From the NCBI GenBank assembly GCA_049965615.1, contig JBMFWD010000054.1, forward strand, positions 1 to 19,430: DNA of 19,430 nucleotides. Reading direction: 5' to 3'. The notes under the pieces were generated by a model that saw only the letters and a program-made list of their open reading frames with translations, was not told the origin of the DNA and did no database searches. The position numbers and the translations under genes are program-made. The stretch is from Acidobacterium sp049965615. GTDB lineage: Bacteria > Acidobacteriota > Terriglobia > Terriglobales > Acidobacteriaceae. How positions within the stretch are numbered: the first letter of the stretch is position 1; every line of letters begins with the position of its first letter. This document shows, in pieces, positions 1-6,922 of the stretch.

Positions 1-87
1 TTCCAGATTATTCGGGATCAGCCTGCTCGCTCCGCCGCCAAGCCACCGCAGTTATCCGCTATTTTGGACAGCAATGATCTTGGATAG
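1..87 (+). CDS. C-terminal tail of an unknown ORF (cut by window edge)
   Basis: Frame 1 is open from the first base to a TAG at 85-87 and encodes 28 residues ending in SAILDSNDLG. No start is visible because the frame runs off the left edge. The tail matches nothing I recognise. It could be the end of a real gene or simply a short open frame. The 79 bases between this stop and the next candidate start contain an AGGAGG at 105-110, but no convincing start follows it. Confidence 0.2.
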   Translation, partial: FQIIRDQPARSAAKPPQLSAILDSNDLG

Positions 88-216
88 CAGGATGAGGAGA
101 ACTTAGGAGGACGACTTACAACCCGGTGTCGCGCAGTCCTGCCGTCAGGAGCGGGAAAGAGTCAATATGTCCCTTGAAATCAACAGCGCCTTTCCTGTAA
201 ACGCTTATTTTGGACA
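57..216 (+). repeat. Near-identical short direct repeat flanking the PIN-like gene start
   Basis: CGCTATTTTGGACA at 57-70 recurs as CGCTTATTTTGGACA at 202-216, differing by one inserted T, with 131 bases between copies. The first copy lies in the tail of the left-edge ORF and the second just before the TGA at 221-223. A regulatory repeat, a recombination scar and chance are all possible. Confidence 0.3.
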
Positions 217-826
217 AGAGTGAGCGCAAACACTAAATGCCATCAGTTCTCTAATCGGACCTCGGAAGAACCAGCCCAAAACGGCTCTCACAGCACTGGT
301 GGAATTGAGACAAGCATTTGGGGATATACGCCTAACAGATACCGAAGAGGCAGACCTGTATCGACTTGCCACTGCACGCCTGATCATCTCCGCTTGGGGC
401 AAACGTAGGCGTACGACAACTCGAGTCGAAAATGAACTTTCCTGCTACTCAGAGTCAGATCCAGTAGTCGCCGTTCGTACTGGGCTGTTCGAGAACCCGT
501 CTAGATCATGTGAGCTCTACGGTTCGCAGCAGTGTTGCCTAGCCAAAGGCCTGAAAGGCAGACCAGGAGATCTCCAGAAGCTTATCAAGGCAATCGAAGG
601 CCAAACAAGAAAAGAAGACACAAACCGTAGGGCTGCGCTACACAAACTGCTCAACACGCCCAAACGACCGATGGAGTCAAAAGATTGCCGCAATTTGGGT
701 GATGCTTACTTCGCCCTATACGCGCCCTCTGATGCCGTCATATTAACGACAAACGTACGGGACCATGAGCCTCTAGCTAGGGCTTTGGGCAAAAGGGTAG
801 CTGCGCCGAACAATACAAGTACCTGA
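167..826 (+). pseudogene. PIN-like domain protein interrupted by an in-frame TGA
   Basis: An ATG at 167 opens a frame that reads MSLEINSAFPVNAYFGQE and meets TGA at 221-223. The same frame then stays open to the TGA at 824-826, with protein-like sequence on both sides of the stop (AQTLNAISSLIGP follows directly). Without the stop the product would be 219 aa. The only later start is GTG at 299, giving 175 aa. The C-terminus, GDAYFALYAPSDAVILTTN followed by VRDHEPLARALG, resembles the closing part of PIN-type nuclease folds: an acidic GDA, then a beta strand ending in T-N and a D a few residues later. PIN proteins are often toxins or RNases. No antitoxin is recognisable here. A GGAG at 147-150 lies rather far upstream of the ATG. 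The simplest reading is a nonsense-mutated accessory gene. A functional shortened protein from GTG 299 is the alternative. Its lower GC than the neighbours suggests acquisition. Confidence 0.45.
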
Positions 827-918
827 TGAGGACCGCTCTCCACAACAATCTTGCCGGGAATTAACCCCAAAATTGTTATCCTGGAAATAGAAAGCTCAGA
901 AGATAGCCGCACACTCCG

Positions 919-938
919 GCCCGTCCTCTGGGCTTTTT
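919..938 (+). terminator. Short hairpin with T run
   Basis: GCCC (919-922) pairs with GGGC (930-933) across a 7-base loop, followed by five T at 934-938. The stem is short, so this is a moderate intrinsic terminator for the PIN-like gene. It lies about 40 bases before the conserved leader element. The second copy of that element, near 13700, also has a hairpin with a T run in front of it. Confidence 0.45.
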
Positions 939-974
939 GCGTCACAACGGGGGATTACCCTCGCCAATCCCCCG

Positions 975-1046
975 CTGATTCTAAAGGACTTGCGAGACTA
1001 ACCTCTGCGCAAGTCCTTTGCTTTCATCAACTTCTGGGACGTTAAC
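975..1046 (+). promoter_or_regulatory. Structured leader element, copy A (hairpin with conserved loop)
   Basis: This 72-base block ends 15 bases before the start codon of the 247-aa gene. AAAGGACTTGCG (983-994) pairs perfectly with CGCAAGTCCTTT (1008-1019), enclosing a 13-base loop that begins AGACTAACCT. The 3' part ends in GACGTTAAC. A second copy lies inverted at 13661-13732. It matches at 55 of 72 positions without gaps, and the G-C pair in the stem (CTTGCG/CGCAAG) is replaced there by A-T (CTTACG/CGTAAG). That compensatory change, with an almost invariant loop, suggests a conserved RNA or DNA structure in the 5' leader. Its function is unknown. Confidence 0.55.
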
Positions 1047-1061
1047 TAGGAGCTAAAAATC

Positions 1062-1805
1062 ATGCCCAAACAATGCCGGCACCTCAAGGCCAGCGGCGTG
1101 CAGTGCCGCAGCTATCGCGTCTGGAAAGAGGACTATTGCTTCTTTCACCTCCATCACCGCACCCCCAACGGCATGCCCAAACGCTCCGAGGATGCCCCCG
1201 CCGATCCCCCCGCAAACGGCATCGAAATCCCCCTCCTCGAAGACGCCGCCTCCATCCAGGTCACGCTCACCCGCATCCTCACCTCCCTCGCGCAGGGCAA
1301 AATCTCCCCTGCCGAGGCCCGCACATTCCTCTACGGACTCCGCCTCGCCCGCCTCAATCTCGGCAAAAAGGGCCTCATGGACGGCGAACCCGTCGAAGCC
1401 TACATTCAGTACGACAACGGCGATGTGGTTGGCCCCGAACAGTTTAGGGAAGAAGCCGTCAATCCCGAGCATCCCCTCCTCGACACCGGAATGATGGCCC
1501 TCCGCCACCTCGCCGACCGTCTCGACTACGAGGCCGTCATCGAAGCTCACCTCTCCGCCGGCAAGGAGCCGCCCTCAGATCTCCGCCCGCCCATCCTCCG
1601 TCCCACCGATCCCGAAGAGCACAAAAAGTGGGTCGCCTTCGGCTGGAAAGCCGCCCAGACCCGCTCCCAGGCCATCGAAGACGCCCGCAAAGGCATCCGG
1701 AAAGTCCACGCAATCCCCAAAAAGCCAGCGCAAGCCGCGCCGCCCGTCCCGGAGGCCGATCCGAACCAGCTGGCCAGGGCCGCAGTCTCCCGAACAGGCC
1801 GCTAG
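1062..1805 (+). CDS. Hypothetical protein with N-terminal Cys/His cluster
   Basis: The product is 247 aa. The start is fixed by AGGAG at 1048-1052, nine bases before the ATG. Near the N-terminus C5, C15, C26 and H29 form a C-x9-C-x10-C-x2-H pattern, with a CFFH core and further histidines (LHHR) after it. This looks like a small zinc-binding knuckle. I recall similar N-termini in uncharacterised proteins found in several copies in acidobacterial genomes, which is memory and not a search. Residues 60-110 are predicted helical, with repeated Leu/Ala heptad-like spacing. The C-terminal third is rich in Pro, Ala and Lys and looks disordered. There is no signal peptide or membrane segment. The gene stands alone between terminators and carries the structured leader immediately upstream. 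A nucleic-acid-binding role is plausible from the Cys/His cluster and basic tail, but is not shown. Confidence 0.75.
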   Translation: MPKQCRHLKASGVQCRSYRVWKEDYCFFHLHHRTPNGMPKRSEDAPADPPANGIEIPLLEDAASIQVTLTRILTSLAQGKISPAEARTFLYGLRLARLNLGKKGLMDGEPVEAYIQYDNGDVVGPEQFREEAVNPEHPLLDTGMMALRHLADRLDYEAVIEAHLSAGKEPPSDLRPPILRPTDPEEHKKWVAFGWKAAQTRSQAIEDARKGIRKVHAIPKKPAQAAPPVPEADPNQLARAAVSRTGR

Positions 1806-1886
1806 GCCCGCATAAAATCGCTTGAAAAAAGCACCCCCGCAGCCCCATGGCGCGGAGCGCATCTGCCGCACAAGCACCCCAATCCA

Positions 1887-1907
1887 GGTCCTCCGGGTGG
1901 GCCTTTT
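1887..1907 (+). terminator. Weak hairpin with short T run after the Cys/His gene
   Basis: GGTCC (1887-1891) can pair with GGGCC (1899-1903), including one G-U, followed by TTTT at 1904-1907. It lies about 80 bases past the stop at 1805. The stem is short, so confidence is low. Confidence 0.25.
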
Positions 1908-1954
1908 CGCGTCCTGCACCATGATTTGGGTGGGCCCGGAAGGATGCCCCAATC

Positions 1955-1981
1955 GGCATGGCGCGCAAAGCGCGCCATGCC
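1955..1981. repeat. Perfect 12-bp inverted repeat (hairpin)
   Basis: GGCATGGCGCGC (1955-1966) is followed by AAA and then its exact reverse complement GCGCGCCATGCC (1970-1981). No T run follows, so it is not a simple intrinsic terminator. It sits in a gene-free stretch with other GGGTGGGCC- and ATGCCCCA-type words, and may be a REP-like intergenic palindrome. The rest of 1806-2028 shows no coding signal. Confidence 0.7.
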
Positions 1982-2028
1982 CGTGCGGCCAGCACAAACT
2001 AATTCAGAATTTTTTTTTGAAAAAGTGC

Positions 2029-2056
2029 TCGACAAGCTCTCAGGATCGTGTAATAT
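2029..2056 (+). promoter_or_regulatory. Candidate sigma70-type promoter for a short transcript
   Basis: TCGACA (2029-2034) and TAATAT (2051-2056) are separated by 16 bases and follow an AT-rich tract (T8 at 2011-2018). Initiation near 2063 would give a transcript of about 55 nt ending at the hairpin and T run at 2088-2117. It contains no ORF with a ribosome site. The call rests only on consensus resemblance. Confidence 0.35.
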
Positions 2057-2087
2057 CAATTCATACACCACCCACCCAAAAGCGGTT

Positions 2088-2117
2088 GAGCCCGGGAAAC
2101 TGGGCTCCTGCTTTTTT
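2088..2117 (+). terminator. Intrinsic terminator
   Basis: GAGCCC (2088-2093) pairs with GGGCTC (2102-2107) over an 8-base loop. CCTGC and six T at 2112-2117 follow. It reads on the plus strand and would close the short transcript predicted from the promoter at 2029-2056. Confidence 0.65.
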
Positions 2118-2145
2118 ATAGGCACTTTTTTCAAATCGCAGGACG

Positions 2146-2167
2146 GCAGCCATGGGCTGCTTTTTTT
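2146..2167 (+). terminator. Intrinsic terminator (second in tandem)
   Basis: GCAGCC (2146-2151) pairs with GGCTGC (2155-2160) around ATG and runs straight into seven T (2161-2167). It lies about 30 bases after the first terminator and blocks plus-strand reading into the oppositely oriented efflux operon. Confidence 0.75.
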
Positions 2168-2195
2168 GTTTGTCCCGTGGATGGTTCTGAAGCAT

Positions 2196-2225
2196 GAAAA
2201 AGCGGCCACCCGGTGGGAGTGGCCG
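2196..2225 (-). terminator. Terminator of the efflux operon
   Basis: On the minus strand CGGCCAC (2225-2219) pairs with GTGGCCG (2209-2203) over a 9-base loop, followed by C and a run of T (complement of the A run at 2197-2201). It lies about 55 bases past the stop of the outer-membrane factor gene and is the natural end of the three-gene operon. Confidence 0.75.
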
Positions 2226-2279
2226 ATTGCAGGGTGGATCGAATTTGCCGGGAGGGGTTTGGCGCGGGGTGGTCCGCGC

Positions 2280-3737
2280 TTACTGCCAGCCGCCGCCGAG
2301 CGCGTTGTAGAGCTGCACGAAGGAGATGGCTTCCTGCCGGCGCGCCGCGGCCAGGTTCAACTGCGCCGTGTAGTAGGTGGTTTCATTGGTGAGGACTTCG
2401 AGATAGCTGGCCGCTCCGGACTGGTAGCGCATGAGCGAGAGCCGTGTGGCGTCCTTGGCGGCAAAGGCGACCCTTTGCTCCTGTACGCGGTACTCGCGGT
2501 AGCGCTGCAGAGCGATGAGGGCGTCCGAGACGCCGGCGAAGGCCTGCTTGATGGTTTGCTGATAGCTGAGCACTGCGGCCTGCTTTTGCGCCTCCGTGAG
2601 GTGAATGTTGGCGCGGAGGCGCCCGGCGTCAAAGACGGTCTGTGCGAGCGCTCCGCTGGCGTACCAGCCGAAGTTGCTGGCGTCAAAGAGCTGCTTGAGC
2701 TTGCTGCTGACGGTGCCTCCGGTGGCCGAGAGGGAGATATGCGGGAAGAGCGCGGCGCGGGCGACGCGGACATTGGCGTTGTCGGCGCGGAGGATGGCTT
2801 CGGCTTCCTGAATGTCTGGCCGGCGCTCGAGGAGCTGGGAGGGGATTCCGGCTGGAACGGTTTTGGGCGCGGGCCAGTCGACGACGCTGAGCCCCGGGCG
2901 GGCGATGGGGCCGGGATTGCGGCCGAGCAGGATGCTGAGAGCGTTCTCCTGCTGGGCGATCTGGCGCTGGAGATCGGGAATTTGAGCCTCGGCCTGGTAG
3001 AGCGATTCCTGCGCGAGGCGGACATCTTCAAGAGTGCCGGCGCCGCCGCGTTCGAGGGTCTGGGTGAGCTGGAGGTACTGCCGCCGGGCCTTGACGGTGT
3101 TGCGGGTGATGGCGAGTTCGGCGTCGAGGGTGCGGAGCTGAAAGTATGCGGTGGCCACCTCTTCAATCACCGTGTTGAGCGTGACCCTCTGCGCCCACCG
3201 GGTGGCGAGGAGCTCATTGCGGGCGGCGACGGTTTGCTGGCGGTAGTAGCCCCAGAAGTCGAGGTTCCAGGAGCCGGTGAGGGCGAGCCCGCCGATGTAA
3301 TGGGTTTTGCTGGAGCTGCCCGAGGAGCTGCTGGTTCCGGCGGTGCCGCCGGAATTGCCGCTTCCGCCGAAGGAGCTGGTGGGCTCGTAGATGGCCGAGC
3401 CGTTGATGGCCGGGAACTGCTGGGAACGGGTGATGCCGAGCTGATCCTGCGCCTCGAGGATGCGCTGGGCGGCGATTCTGATGTCGTAGTTGTTGTGGAT
3501 GGCTTCCTGGATGAGGCCTTTGAGTACGGGGTCCTGGAAGACGGAGGCCCATTGCTCGGCGCCGAGCGAGGCGGCGTTGGCCGGTGCGTTGGCGGGCGTG
3601 GCGTTGACGGCCGCGGGGGCGCGGTAGGCCTGGGGCGCGTTGACGGCGGGCCGCTTGTAGACGGGGCCGGGCGTGCAGCCGGCTGCGAGCAGGGCGGCGG
3701 CGGAAAGAAGCAGAAGAGCTGGTTTGCGTACGCTCAT
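2280..3737 (-). CDS. RND efflux outer-membrane factor lipoprotein (NodT/OprM family)
   Basis: This 485-aa protein is the outer-membrane channel of a tripartite efflux pump. It begins with a lipoprotein signal (MSVRKPALLLLSAAALLAAG, then Cys21), so it should be acylated and exported. PGPVYKRPAV directly after the Cys is typical of NodT/OprM/CusC-type proteins. Two TolC-like repeats follow. Each has long helices (for example around residues 195-275 and 380-475) and the recurring features of the family, such as LLGRNPGPIA near 270 and LLERRPDIQEAE near 302-313, matching the usual LxxRPDIxxAE motif. Length is normal for the family. It is the last gene of the minus-strand operon, starting 2 bases after the transporter stop at 3740. 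A Ser/Gly-rich stretch in the first half (around residues 125-143) is longer than usual. The family assignment is secure; the substrate is not known. Confidence 0.93.
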   Translation of the reverse strand: MSVRKPALLLLSAAALLAAGCTPGPVYKRPAVNAPQAYRAPAAVNATPANAPANAASLGAEQWASVFQDPVLKGLIQEAIHNNYDIRIAAQRILEAQDQLGITRSQQFPAINGSAIYEPTSSFGGSGNSGGTAGTSSSSGSSSKTHYIGGLALTGSWNLDFWGYYRQQTVAARNELLATRWAQRVTLNTVIEEVATAYFQLRTLDAELAITRNTVKARRQYLQLTQTLERGGAGTLEDVRLAQESLYQAEAQIPDLQRQIAQQENALSILLGRNPGPIARPGLSVVDWPAPKTVPAGIPSQLLERRPDIQEAEAILRADNANVRVARAALFPHISLSATGGTVSSKLKQLFDASNFGWYASGALAQTVFDAGRLRANIHLTEAQKQAAVLSYQQTIKQAFAGVSDALIALQRYREYRVQEQRVAFAAKDATRLSLMRYQSGAASYLEVLTNETTYYTAQLNLAAARRQEAISFVQLYNALGGGWQ

Positions 3738-3739
3738 GA

Positions 3740-6700
3740 TTAGTCGATCTCCTCACGGCGAACGTGTTCGGGCAGGTGCGACTCATCGAGATGATGAGGG
3801 CCTTCTTTTCGGAAGCGGTGCATGAGCCACTCGACGCTGGAGAAGGTAACGGGAACGAGGAAGATGGCGATGCAGGTGGAGGCCAGCATGCCACCGACGA
3901 CGACGGTGCCGAGGATGCGGCGCGCCTCGGCGCCTGCTCCGTGGGAGAACATGAGCGGGAGCACGCCAAGGATAAAGGCGAAGGCGGTCATGATGATGGG
4001 CCGGAAGCGCAGGCGGGCCGCGCTCATGGCGGCATCGAAGATGCTTTCGCCACGCATGAATTCTTCTCGCGCGAACTGGACGATGAGGATGGCGTTTTTG
4101 GCCGACAGGCCGATGAGCATGACGAGGCCGATCTGGGCGAAGACGTCATTCTCAAAGCCGCGGATGCTGAGGGCGAGGAATGCGCCGAGAACCGCGATGG
4201 GGGTGCTGAGGAGGACGCTGAAGGGGAGGGTCCAGCTTTCATACTGAGCGGCGAGGATGAGGAAGACGACCAGCAGGGAGAGGCTGAAGATGGCCGCGGG
4301 GGAGATGCCTTTGGCGGCCTGCTGTTCCTCGTAGGACATGCCGGAGTAGTCGTAGCCCATGCCCGGGGGCATGGTCTGCTGGAAGACCTGCTGGATGGCG
4401 TCCATGATCTGGCCGGAGCTGTAGCCGGGCTTGCCGGTGATGTTGAGCTGGGCGGCGGGGTACTCGTTGTAGTGGAGGTCAAACTCGGGACCGGTGATGC
4501 GTTTTACGGACGTGACGGCGCTGAGGGGGACTTGTCCTCCGTTGGCGCTGCGGACGTAAAAGTCGCCGATGTCGTCGATGTTGGTGCGGGAGGGCCCGTC
4601 GGCTTCGACGTAGGTTTGCCACTGCCGGCCGAAGCGGTTGAAGTAGTTGACGAGATAGCCGCCCATGAAGGCCTGCATGGTCTGGTAGACGTCCGAGAGG
4701 CTGACCTGCTGCTGTAGAACCTTGGCGCGGTCCACCTTGACGTAGAGCTGCGGGACCGAGGGCAGGTAGGAGGGCATGGTGACGGCGATTTCCGGCCGCT
4801 TCTGGAGTGCGCCGATGAATTTGTACAGGTTTTGCGTGAGGAAGGCGGGGTTGTCGCCGCCGGAGCGGTCTTCGAGGACCATGGTGACGCCGCCGGAGGT
4901 TCCTACGCCCTGGATGGCAGGTGGCGGAAAGGAGAAGGCGATGCCGTTTTTGATTCCGGCGAGAGCCATGGCGAGGTTTCGCTGGATGACGGGAAATTGC
5001 TCGTTGGGCGCGGTGCGCTGGCTGAAAGGCTTGAGGGTGACGAAGAAGAAGGCGTTGTAGGTGGTCTGGCTGACGGTGAGGAGGTTGAATCCGATGACCG
5101 AGGTGATGCCCTGGACGCCGGGGATTTTGCGGACGGCCTGTTCGACTTCATGTGCGGCTCCGGCGGTTCGCTGGAGCGAGGAGCCCTGCGGGAGCTGGAG
5201 GGAGATCATGGCGTAGCCCTGGTCCTCGGTAGGCAGGAAGGATTTGGGCAGTTTTCCGCCGATGAGGACGGCGATGGCGGTGACGAGGCCGAGGAAGATG
5301 AGAGCGAAGCCGGACTTGCGGACGAGGAAGCCGGAGGCGGATACGTAGCCGTCTGTGGTGCGGTGGAAGATACGCTCGAAGCCGCGGAAGAATGGGCCGA
5401 GGGGTCCGCGGATGCGCTTTTTGGGCCGCAGCAGAAGCGCGCAGAGCGCAGGGCTGAGGGTGAGCGCGTTGAAGGCCGAGAAGATGACCGAGATGGCGAT
5501 GGTGACGGCGAACTGCTGGTAGAGCCGTCCCGTGATGCCGGGGATGAAAGCGGTGGGAATGAAGACGGCGGCGAGGATGAGCGCGACGGCGATGACGGGG
5601 CTGGCGACCTGCTCCATGGCGCGGCGTGCTGCGTCGCGGGGGTGCATGCCTTCTTCGATGTGATGCTCGACGGCTTCTACGACGACGATGGCGTCATCGA
5701 CGACGAGCCCGATGGCAAGGACGAGGCCGAAGAGCGAGAGGGTATTGATGGAAAAGCCGAGCGCCGGGAAGATGACGAAGGTTCCGATGAGGGAGACGGG
5801 AATTGCGAGCAGCGGGATGAGGGTGGCGCGCCATCCCTGGAGGAAGATGAAGACGACGAGCACGACGAGCGCGAGGGCTTCGAGGAGGGTGATGAGAATT
5901 TCGTGCATGCCCTCGGTGACAGCCTTGGTGGTGTCCAGGCTGATGTGGTAGCTCATGTCCGCGGGGAAGCTTTTCGATAGGAGGTCCATCTTGGCGCGGA
6001 CGAGTTTGGCGGTCTCGACGGCGTTGCTGCCGGGAAGCTGATAGATGGCCATGAGTGCGGCCGGCTTGCCGTTGTAATGCGCGAGGAGATTGTAGAACTG
6101 TGCGCCGAGGGTGATGTTGGCGACATCCTTGAGGCGGACGATGGAGCCGTCGGGATTGGCGCGAAGAATGATGTTGCCGAACTGTTCGGGCGTGGTGAGG
6201 CGGCCCTGGGTCTGAACGGTGTAGGTGAACTGCTGGCCCGAGGGGACGGGCTCGCCGCCGATTTGTCCGGCGGGGTTGACCGTGTTCTGCGTCTGGATGG
6301 CCTGAATGATTTGCGGCACGGTAATGCCAAGCGAGGCGAGCTTGGCCGGTTTGACCCAGATGCGCATGGCGTACTGGCCTGCGCCAAAGACCTGGACGTG
6401 GGAGACGCCGGGGATGCGGGAGATTTGATCAACGAGGTTGATGTAGGCGTAATTGGCGAGGAAGATACCGTTGTAGGTGCCGTGTGGCGAGTTGATGGCG
6501 AGGAACATCATGGGCGCGTGCAGGGACTTTTGCACGATGACGCCGGAGGTGTTGACCTCAGCGGGAAGTTGCGGCTGCGCCTGATTGACGCGGAGCTGGG
6601 CAAGGACCTGATCGATGTTGGGGTCGGTTCCGATGTGGAAGTCGACCGACATATTCATTGTGCCATTGCTTGCGCTGGTCGAGGTCATGTAGCTCATGTT

Positions 6701-6919
6701 GTCGACGCCGTTCATCTGCTCTTCGATGGGCGTAGCGACGGACTGAGCGAGGGTGTTGGCATTTGCGCCGGGATAGGTGGCGCGGATCTGGATTTCAGGC
6801 GGGACGATGTCGGGGTACTGTGACGTGGGAAGGGTAAACAGCGTGACGGTCCCCATGATGACCATAAGGATGGAGATCACCATGGCCACGATGGGCCGGC
6901 GGATGAAGAATTTCGACAT
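3740..6919 (-). CDS. RND multidrug efflux transporter (HAE1/AcrB-MexB family)
   Basis: The product is a 1059-aa inner-membrane proton antiporter that exports hydrophobic or amphiphilic compounds through the adaptor and outer-membrane factor encoded beside it. The start MSKFFIRRPIVAMVISILMV is the standard HAE1 N-terminus and first membrane helix. The family architecture is complete: two large periplasmic loops (about 30-335 and 560-870) and 12 membrane helices. The proton-relay residues are present, D408 and D409 in LVVDDAIVVVEAVEHH and K941 in LIGLSAKNAILIVQ. Length matches AcrB (about 1050). It is the middle gene of the operon, with gaps of 3 bases from the adaptor and 2 bases to the outer-membrane factor, so the three are almost certainly co-transcribed. 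The HAE1-type sequence argues against a metal (CzcA/CusA) pump. The actual substrates cannot be told from sequence. Confidence 0.96.
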   Translation of the reverse strand: MSKFFIRRPIVAMVISILMVIMGTVTLFTLPTSQYPDIVPPEIQIRATYPGANANTLAQSVATPIEEQMNGVDNMSYMTSTSASNGTMNMSVDFHIGTDPNIDQVLAQLRVNQAQPQLPAEVNTSGVIVQKSLHAPMMFLAINSPHGTYNGIFLANYAYINLVDQISRIPGVSHVQVFGAGQYAMRIWVKPAKLASLGITVPQIIQAIQTQNTVNPAGQIGGEPVPSGQQFTYTVQTQGRLTTPEQFGNIILRANPDGSIVRLKDVANITLGAQFYNLLAHYNGKPAALMAIYQLPGSNAVETAKLVRAKMDLLSKSFPADMSYHISLDTTKAVTEGMHEILITLLEALALVVLVVFIFLQGWRATLIPLLAIPVSLIGTFVIFPALGFSINTLSLFGLVLAIGLVVDDAIVVVEAVEHHIEEGMHPRDAARRAMEQVASPVIAVALILAAVFIPTAFIPGITGRLYQQFAVTIAISVIFSAFNALTLSPALCALLLRPKKRIRGPLGPFFRGFERIFHRTTDGYVSASGFLVRKSGFALIFLGLVTAIAVLIGGKLPKSFLPTEDQGYAMISLQLPQGSSLQRTAGAAHEVEQAVRKIPGVQGITSVIGFNLLTVSQTTYNAFFFVTLKPFSQRTAPNEQFPVIQRNLAMALAGIKNGIAFSFPPPAIQGVGTSGGVTMVLEDRSGGDNPAFLTQNLYKFIGALQKRPEIAVTMPSYLPSVPQLYVKVDRAKVLQQQVSLSDVYQTMQAFMGGYLVNYFNRFGRQWQTYVEADGPSRTNIDDIGDFYVRSANGGQVPLSAVTSVKRITGPEFDLHYNEYPAAQLNITGKPGYSSGQIMDAIQQVFQQTMPPGMGYDYSGMSYEEQQAAKGISPAAIFSLSLLVVFLILAAQYESWTLPFSVLLSTPIAVLGAFLALSIRGFENDVFAQIGLVMLIGLSAKNAILIVQFAREEFMRGESIFDAAMSAARLRFRPIIMTAFAFILGVLPLMFSHGAGAEARRILGTVVVGGMLASTCIAIFLVPVTFSSVEWLMHRFRKEGPHHLDESHLPEHVRREEID

Positions 6920-6922
6920 ACT

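Noticed and set aside
221..223. TGA as a selenocysteine codon in the PIN-like gene
   Set aside because: No SECIS-like hairpin is visible just downstream, and PIN-type proteins have no known use for selenocysteine. A nonsense mutation is simpler.
220..408. 62-aa ORF from GTG 220
   Set aside because: It is out of frame with the PIN-like coding sequence, has no ribosome site, and its sequence looks random.
1053..1550. 165-aa minus-strand ORF opposite the Cys/His gene
   Set aside because: It has no start context and an acidic, Gly-rich antisense composition, while the plus strand has a good ribosome site.
1926..3743. Plus-strand 605-aa open frame antisense to the outer-membrane factor
   Set aside because: It mirrors a clear NodT-family gene on the other strand. 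Its Gly/Glu/Val-rich sequence is typical of antisense frames in GC-rich DNA.
4832..5980. Plus-strand 382-aa acidic open frame inside the RND transporter gene
   Set aside because: It is an antisense shadow, with runs of Glu/Asp/Gly and no domain, opposite a complete AcrB-like protein.
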